Of a DNA stretch of 64,000 nucleotides, positions 58,347 through 64,000 are shown in pieces. Each line of letters starts with the position of its first letter. Position 1 is the first letter of the stretch. This DNA comes from Ophiura sarsii. Taxonomy: Eukaryota > Echinodermata > Ophiuroidea > Amphilepidida > Ophiuridae. Location: positions 81,205,848-81,269,847 of the forward strand of contig CM069441.1 in the NCBI GenBank assembly GCA_035610835.1, in the 5' to 3' direction. The translations under genes and the position numbers were made by a program. Below the pieces are notes generated by a model. The model was given only the letters and a program-made list of their open reading frames with translations. It did no database searches and was not told the DNA's origin.

Positions 58347-59569
58347 TTATTAAACCTGTAAGGTTTGCCCACCCTAATATATGACTACATCATATTATGA
58401 TAAAATATAGAATGTGTTTCAATGGAAGAACAGTCCATGCAAATCAAACCTCACTAGCTGCCATGCTATAACCAAAGACAACCATTTACAGCCCTGAACA
58501 AAATCCCATTTGAAAGTGTCAACCCCTAACCCCCCTCCAATACCACAAAATACCATGGTGGTGGTTTAAGCTCATTATTCCTGGGTCTATCTCGTTTTAA
58601 GCTCGTTTTTCCTGGGTCTATCAACAAATATTTGGCCGAGTTTGCAGTGTTGCAACCAATGCGACAATATTAGAACTTTATATTAACAATCTGCCCCAAA
58701 GACAATCTGGCAAAGACATCGAAATCGTCAGTTGAAGGTGGACAAAGAGTTTGATACTGTCAAATTTCACAGTATTCATGCCGAATGTATATTCCCAAAT
58801 ACAATATCCGTATTAAAAATAATTTTTTTATTTTATTTAAAAAAACGACCTACCGACTCTACCTTTTGAGGACCCTCTATTGATAAACAAACAATTAATT
58901 TTTGTTGGCCTTATGGTCAACTCCTTGACAACGTATCATTTATGCCAAGCATGTGCTACCTTTTCTACCACCCCTGGCCTAATTGTGATTTTGAGATCCA
59001 TTCACGGGCCGCAGTGATTGTCAAACATTTCAAAACACGTCCAGAGGAGGGGGAAGCTTAGGAAGAAAAAATGAGCTCATTGCTCAATGAATACCAGCTT
59101 CTCTTCGTGTAATCGTATTATTTCCTCTTTTTACTCGCTGTTGCTGCTGCAAGCGCCATTTTAACCAGGGATTTTAACACGCAATCATGCCTCAAGTTAT
59201 ATTTATTAAATGCACCGCGTCACCCTACTAATTATAAGGGAGCACACCACTAAATAAATCCGCCATTTGTGTAACCTAGGGAGTTCCGGTTAAAACGGGC
59301 CGCATCATTGGGAATTTTGGGATTGCTTCGCGGGCCGCAGGTTGGACACGCTTGATTTATGCTAATTTACACCAATCGGCGCTCAGATGTGACTGGCCAC
59401 GGGCCAATCACAGCGCCTTGAAAATAGGAAATCGCTCTCTTCGTAATTTGTTTTCATTAAGATCAGACGTGCAGTACGTTTAAGTTAATAAATGTTGCTG
59501 AGAATGGAATGGCGACGAAAACATACAAAATTTGTGTCATTTGTATCTTCAACCAATGTGCCTGAATAA
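58347..59569. other. No recognised gene
   Basis: It contains the inverse of the poly-T/GGTCGGTAGG family motif near 58845-58890 (CCTACCGACTCTACCTTTTG). No open frame of interest. Confidence 0.45.
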
Positions 59570-60097
59570 TGCACTTATCAATTGCATCCCCAGCCCCGGG
59601 CGAACCGGGGATTAGGGCCGGGACGTACAAATTGCCCATGTGACGTCCCGGGTACAATCCTGCACGGTCCCTGCAGGGTCGGGCACCATTTTTTGTACGT
59701 CCCCGCTACAGTCCCGGCCCCCTTGGCCGGGACAAAGTGTACAGTCCCTGCCACCCATTTTCCAGGACAAAGTATTCACCCGGCTACAGTCCCAAGGTCG
59801 CTTATTTCTTTCTGCAACCATAACGGAATGCATTTCTATATGTTCCCTATGTGTTATTAGGCTTATTTCGTCAAGTGCATCGCATCTCTAGCTTATTTAT
59901 AGCAGGTGCCCGGGGTGTACATTTGTGTTCCTTAGTGTACGTCCCGCTACACGCCCCGGCTAGCAGGGACACAGTTTGTACGTCCGTGTACACTCCCCGC
60001 ATAGCCGGGCATCATTTTTTGTACACTCGTATACGGCCCCAGCATGGTCCCACCATGCCCCGGGTCCCCGGGCCAGACTTGCAATTGATAAGTGCAT
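59570..60097. mobile_element. GC-rich 0.5-kb MITE, copy 2 (inverted)
   Basis: The ends TGCACTTATCAATTGCA and inverse are intact. The interior is the reverse complement of 20496-20982 with scattered differences. GC content far exceeds the flanks. Confidence 0.88.
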
Positions 60098-60685
60098 AAC
60101 TGTAAGAGAGTCAAATATGAGATCTTACACATTGTGTAAGATGGTGATTTCACCTTTTCGACAAAGTGCATACAAATTAAATCTTTGGTTTCTTTACTAT
60201 TGTTTTAACTGTTATTTAATAGTATCAAAAATGGTTGTTCCAATCATTTTAATGATTTGAACAACCATTTTTCTTCATGTTAATTCATTTGAAGGGTAAA
60301 AGAAGTTTGTCACACTTGAGTGACCCCATATCCTTTTTTTCTATTTGACAACTGTTTAAGGACTAGCTATTGAATTGGTATTGGGTAAATTAGCAGTGGC
60401 TTTGATTTCATTTTTGTCTATGCCTACAAAGTATGAAATTATTATCTCAAGCAAAATATACGCAGTTTTATGTGGTTAAAATGTATCTAATTTCATCTAA
60501 ATAAAATTCACCATGACTAACACAATGATGTGTATCTTCAATTTGATAAATCCGACATTCATGATCTAAAATTCTAATGAAAGAGTACATTGTATCAATG
60601 ATGATGAAAAAAACAAGGGACCTAATCATTTCGGGCGGACAGTCTGTATATGGCGTCAAACAATTTAATGTTTTGCAAGCCAGTT
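60098..60685. other. No recognised gene
   Basis: It includes a small hairpin with AAAATGGTTGTTC and GAACAACCATTTTT arms (60228-60272). Short frames only. Confidence 0.4.
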
Positions 60686-60687
60686 TC

Positions 60688-60765
60688 GGTGCACAGTGGT
60701 GTTGCAGTATCACTTGCCTACCACGCAATAGACCCTGGTTCAAGCCCTGGCTCAGCCAAGTGCGG
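60688..60765 (+). mobile_element. tRNA-related SINE head fragment
   Basis: It reads GTGCACAGTGGTGTTGCAGT (A-box-like), then CTACCACGCAATAGACCC and GGTTCAAGCCC (B box), the order and spacing of a tRNA-derived polymerase III promoter. No clover-leaf or isotype can be assigned, so I call a SINE rather than a tRNA gene. Confidence 0.55.
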
Positions 60766-61700
60766 GTATCTTTTTCTCACCTTTCCTCCATTGTTTTCTT
60801 CCTTGTAGTTTGAGAAAAAAGTCCTAATTCTGGCAAGGTCAGGCTAAAAAAGAAATTGTTTGATTGTCCATAGATCACTTTCAAAAGTTGGGTCGGTTGG
60901 TCGGAAAAAGGGGGGTTTTCTTGGGTTTTTTCTCCCTTGCCCTTTTTTCAGGTACCAAAAGTAAAATTAGATGTACTTGTTGTGGTAAACCAGAACGGAA
61001 ACAAAAATCTGTAATATTTTGATGAGTATTTTTATTTTCTAAACAATTTTTAAAACAATTTTTTTTTTTCCCACTAAAATGAGTAAAAAATAAAAAAAAA
61101 TTGAAGAAAACATAATGAAAAAATGTCGACAGTTGGGCAGACAAGGACAATCAAATCTCTTTTTTTTTGCCTTATGGCTTAATAATCTGTGAATTCCAAA
61201 CTTCTTAGAAGGTTAACCAAGCGTTACAAATACTACAATACAGTGCACAGCAGATGCAACCAAAAAGAGGTTTACCTCAGGAATGTTTTGTTCATGTGGT
61301 ATAACCTACGCAGTTTACGACCTACTTATATGGTTGACGTCATAGTTTGAACTTGATTGATATCACTAATTGAAGTCACACCCACCCGGCACACCGACTT
61401 CACAAATTTCATTGTCAAAACCTTTTTTAGATTTAAAATGTTAACGCATCTCAATTGTTTGCTGCTATGACGTATTACTAGCCATTATCCCTTTGTCTCC
61501 CCGGGGTCAATTACCAACCTTAACACTTTCCACACAGCAGGTATCTACATTCCAAATATTCACAAAATGTTTCAAAAATGCGCCCGCCCCTGTAGTAATA
61601 GCGAAATATTGGTAAGTATCTTCAATCATACAATAAATGAGGAAAAATGCAACTCACTCTTTAAAGCATAATTAAATGAGTCATTAATACATTACTGTGT
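60766..61700. other. No recognised gene
   Basis: It contains another GGGTCGGTTGGTCGG plus poly-T motif near 60890 and AT-rich sequence. Confidence 0.4.
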
Positions 61701-61701
61701 T

Positions 61702-62023
61702 TAGTATGACTTATAGCACGAGGCAGCGTAGCTGCCGAGTGCTATAAGGAATTAATAGCACTCATCGACAGTGACCATTTTAGTGATGATTTATATGGCA
61801 GAGCTCTACCCTACACACCAGATACACGCACTTTCACAGTAGGACACCTCTCACTCACCCAGACTTAGACAATCATCTACTATTAAACACACACACACCA
61901 AGTTGGGTAATAATTACAGTGCTGTAATTAATCAGGTTATTTACGATGTCAAATTTACAGCATTCTGAAGCTGTACAATAAGTGAAATTTGTGGAATTCT
62001 GGATTGGCTGTGTATGTGCTATT
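61702..62023 (-). repeat. Interspersed element, copy 2 of an inverted pair
   Basis: Reverse complement of 52260-52587, including the CTTATAGCAC hairpin and the CA microsatellite. The 9-kb inverted pair could promote inversion of the intervening DNA. Confidence 0.9.
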
Positions 62024-62202
62024 AATGTGTATATAATGATAAAATAAAACCTGTAATGCTTTTATGATTTACAGTCTAATGCATTAAATGCTTCTATAAA
62101 TATTTCCTTTGGTTTTAATATGTTTACTCTGAAGGAAAGCTTTACCATTTTGTCATAGACCTCAAAAACAGCTATACTCAAAGATGTTTAAAGAATGCTA
62201 TA

Positions 62203-62456
62203 TGTGACGCGATCAAGAGGAATGAGTCGGATGTCGGGGAATCCCAAATTGAGATATGGCCAATTTAGTGTGAGGGGTATCCATAAGTTTTGATGGAAAT
62301 TTGTGAACTTCATTTGACATAACTTTATAACAAAAAATCGTATAGACATGGGGTTTTCAGTTTCTGAAAGCTCCGAGTGTCCTCTTTAAGACGGGATAAA
62401 AAAACTCATTTTCGACCAGGGTCGACATCCGACTCGTTCCTCTTGATCGTGTCACA
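62203..62456. mobile_element. MITE with TGTGACGCGATCAAGAGGAA ends
   Basis: Near-perfect inverted ends (TGTGACGCGATCAAGAGGAA and TTCCTCTTGATCGTGTCACA). Same family as 7371-7596. Confidence 0.88.
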
Positions 62457-62576
62457 TCTAATCATCTTGGCAGTCGTTTTTAAATAGCCAGCCTTGATTC
62501 AAGATTTATTTGGTCAATTCTAGGAAAAGAATGTTATACTTGTCACTCGGCCAAGCTTTCCACTTGGTCATACATA

Positions 62577-62860
62577 TAGACTGAGCGTGTTTCTACTGGG
62601 GCATTCAATGCGGCATTGCAAAGTTAATGGTAAGATTTAACAGCAAGTTTTTAATCCCCCCTGTTTCTACTCGCCAAAAGTTACCGCTAAGTTTATCGAT
62701 CCTAGTCGATGGGCCACGACATTTGACCTTTTGTTATACCAAACAATGCCGCCCCACCACAAAAAGATTGCCTCACAATGCGAATAATCCAGCGTAACAC
62801 GGTTCACAGAACATACCGTTAAGATTAATCTGGCTGTTTCTACTGGGAAGGTTACCGTTA
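62577..62860. mobile_element. Partial MITE of the GTTTCTRCTGGGG family
   Basis: The left end GCGTGTTTCTACTGGGGCAT and the interior (TCGATCCTAGTCGATGGGCC) match 28924-29345; the right half is shortened. Confidence 0.75.
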
Positions 62861-63118
62861 ATTACCGGTAACAAACAAACATAATCTAACAAAACAAAAA
62901 AGAAAGGAAAAAGAAAAAATAACAACAACAAAAAGGCTAAAAGTAAGAATAGATGGGGCGGTACCAAATCCTAAAATCAATGGGTTTTGTGTGGGTTTTT
63001 TTGTAGTTTTCATCTGATTTTCAATAAGTGGGCATTGGAATCGATATCCTAGCCCTGTTCGCCATATACCCTCGCTATACCACTGATAGTAAAGTCATTG
63101 TGGTGTGATCACACAAAA

Positions 63119-63378
63119 TGTGATCAGTCACGTCAAAAGGGACATGTTGTCTGCAAACACAGTTTTGAGATAGAGGTCAATATATTTAGTGAAATATAAA
63201 GAAAATAATAGAAACAATTACTATGCTTCTTCAATCCATATCTTCTGTGATTACAAAATCCGATTGCCTACAACATGGTATCATTTTAAAGCTTAAAATG
63301 TGTTGTTTTAAGTCATACCAATAACTCAGAATTGACTCGGGGCCCCCAACATGTCCATTTTAACGTGACGGGTCACAC
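63119..63378. mobile_element. MITE with TGTGATC...GGTCACA ends, uninterrupted
   Basis: Related to 24869-25440 but without the hAT-type insertion; the junction CCATTTTAACGTGAC preserves the empty site. Confidence 0.8.
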
Positions 63379-63697
63379 ATGAGTTGGAAGTCGCAAATAT
63401 TGATTTTGAGATATAACCCAAAAACAAAGGAACACATTCCTCAGATTCATTTCGATTGATCGCATCACATATGATCATCATTCTTAAAGTTTAAATTGAT
63501 GAACCCATACAAGTTTTAAAGGGTCCAAATGCAATTCAGCATGACTGAATATTTGAAGTAATATGCACAATTCAAATGTACACATTACAAGTACAATGTC
63601 AAATAAGTCACCGTTATAACATCCTTGAAATCATCAAAGACCAATCATCCCTTATCCACTTGGTAACTATGTCAACACTCTTCAAAAATTCACTTAC

Positions 63698-63778
63698 CAT
63701 TAGCTGTACAGAGTAGTTGAGCGATAGGCCGCATCCATCAGGACTTTGCTCTTCCGTGCCAAGTTCAATCACCTTCCG
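63698..63778 (-). other. Candidate exon with strong donor, right edge
   Basis: The minus strand has a perfect donor GTAAGTG (63691-63697). One frame before it is open back to an acceptor-like ACTCAG and ends L-S-L-N-Y-S-V-Q-L-M, reminiscent of an FN3 or cytokine-receptor strand (compare T-L-Q-M-A-V-Q in receptor exon 3). It may instead be a non-coding first exon. No partner exon is visible. Confidence 0.25.
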
Positions 63779-64000
63779 TTCTGAGTATGAAGCTAACTAG
63801 CTTTATGCACTGATAGGCTGACTACATGTAGTGACAAATGAGTACAGCATCAGCCAGCCACGAGTTAACGGGTTATTAAAGTATACACACGATTGATGAG
63901 CAGAAATTGTTACGGGCACATAGAACCGGGGAGACGTTGATACTGGTATGCGCAAACATTGCGGCGTGCTGTAAATAATACCTGTCAAAATTAAATTACA

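Noticed and set aside
59582..60260. Several overlapping frames in the GC-rich element
   Set aside because: They are not conserved with the inverted copy at 20496-20982 and arise from its high GC content.
60688..60765. Functional tRNA gene
   Set aside because: A- and B-box-like motifs are present but no complete clover-leaf or anticodon arm can be drawn; a SINE fragment is more likely.

Overview
The window is eukaryotic DNA: AT-rich, intron-containing, with GT-AG splice sites, many short inverted-repeat transposons, LINE and Penelope retroelements, minisatellites, satellite-like arrays and long poly-C/poly-G runs. A single-pass class I cytokine receptor with an immunoglobulin domain, together with this mobile-element mix, suggests an invertebrate animal, probably a deuterostome (echinoderm or hemichordate type). 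That placement is inference; no marker settles the species. I see no bacterial features, CRISPR, rRNA or intact tRNA gene.

Left part (1 to about 18.7 kb, minus strand): one gene can be assembled by hand from 11 coding exons with matching intron phases. It gives signal peptide, Ig domain, two-domain cytokine-binding module (C-x9-C-x-W in the first half, WGKWS in the second), one further fibronectin III domain, a juxtamembrane segment, a transmembrane helix and the start of a cytoplasmic tail. That is 575 codons before the gene runs out of recognisable exons near the left edge, where a roughly 170-bp tandem array fills 1-1424. The first cytokine-binding domain carries three in-frame copies of a cysteine-containing 15-18 residue repeat. 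The introns hold a 99-bp minisatellite and several MITEs.

Middle part (about 18.7-29 kb): mostly non-coding with nested MITEs. A weak candidate exon resembling the S1 region of a voltage-gated cation channel lies near 25.6 kb. From about 29.2 to 43.7 kb the same several-kilobase segment occurs twice in direct orientation on either side of a 100-N assembly gap (36791-36890). Each copy carries transposon insertions the other lacks: a TA-flanked MITE and a TTAA-flanked composite carrying a LINE in copy 1, and a hAT-type MITE and a Penelope-like element in copy 2. This looks like two haplotypes placed in tandem, although a true recent duplication is possible.

Right part (about 44-64 kb): LINE relics, a 132-codon open frame of unknown nature (46931-47329), a 2.9-kb satellite-like array with 144-bp units in 292/585-bp higher-order periods, foldback elements, a large hAT-type element containing its own tandem array, a tRNA-related SINE fragment, and two weak splice-donor-bearing segments (57.3 and 63.7 kb, minus strand) that could be exons or leader exons. 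Apart from the receptor and the retroelement frames I could not support any other complete gene.
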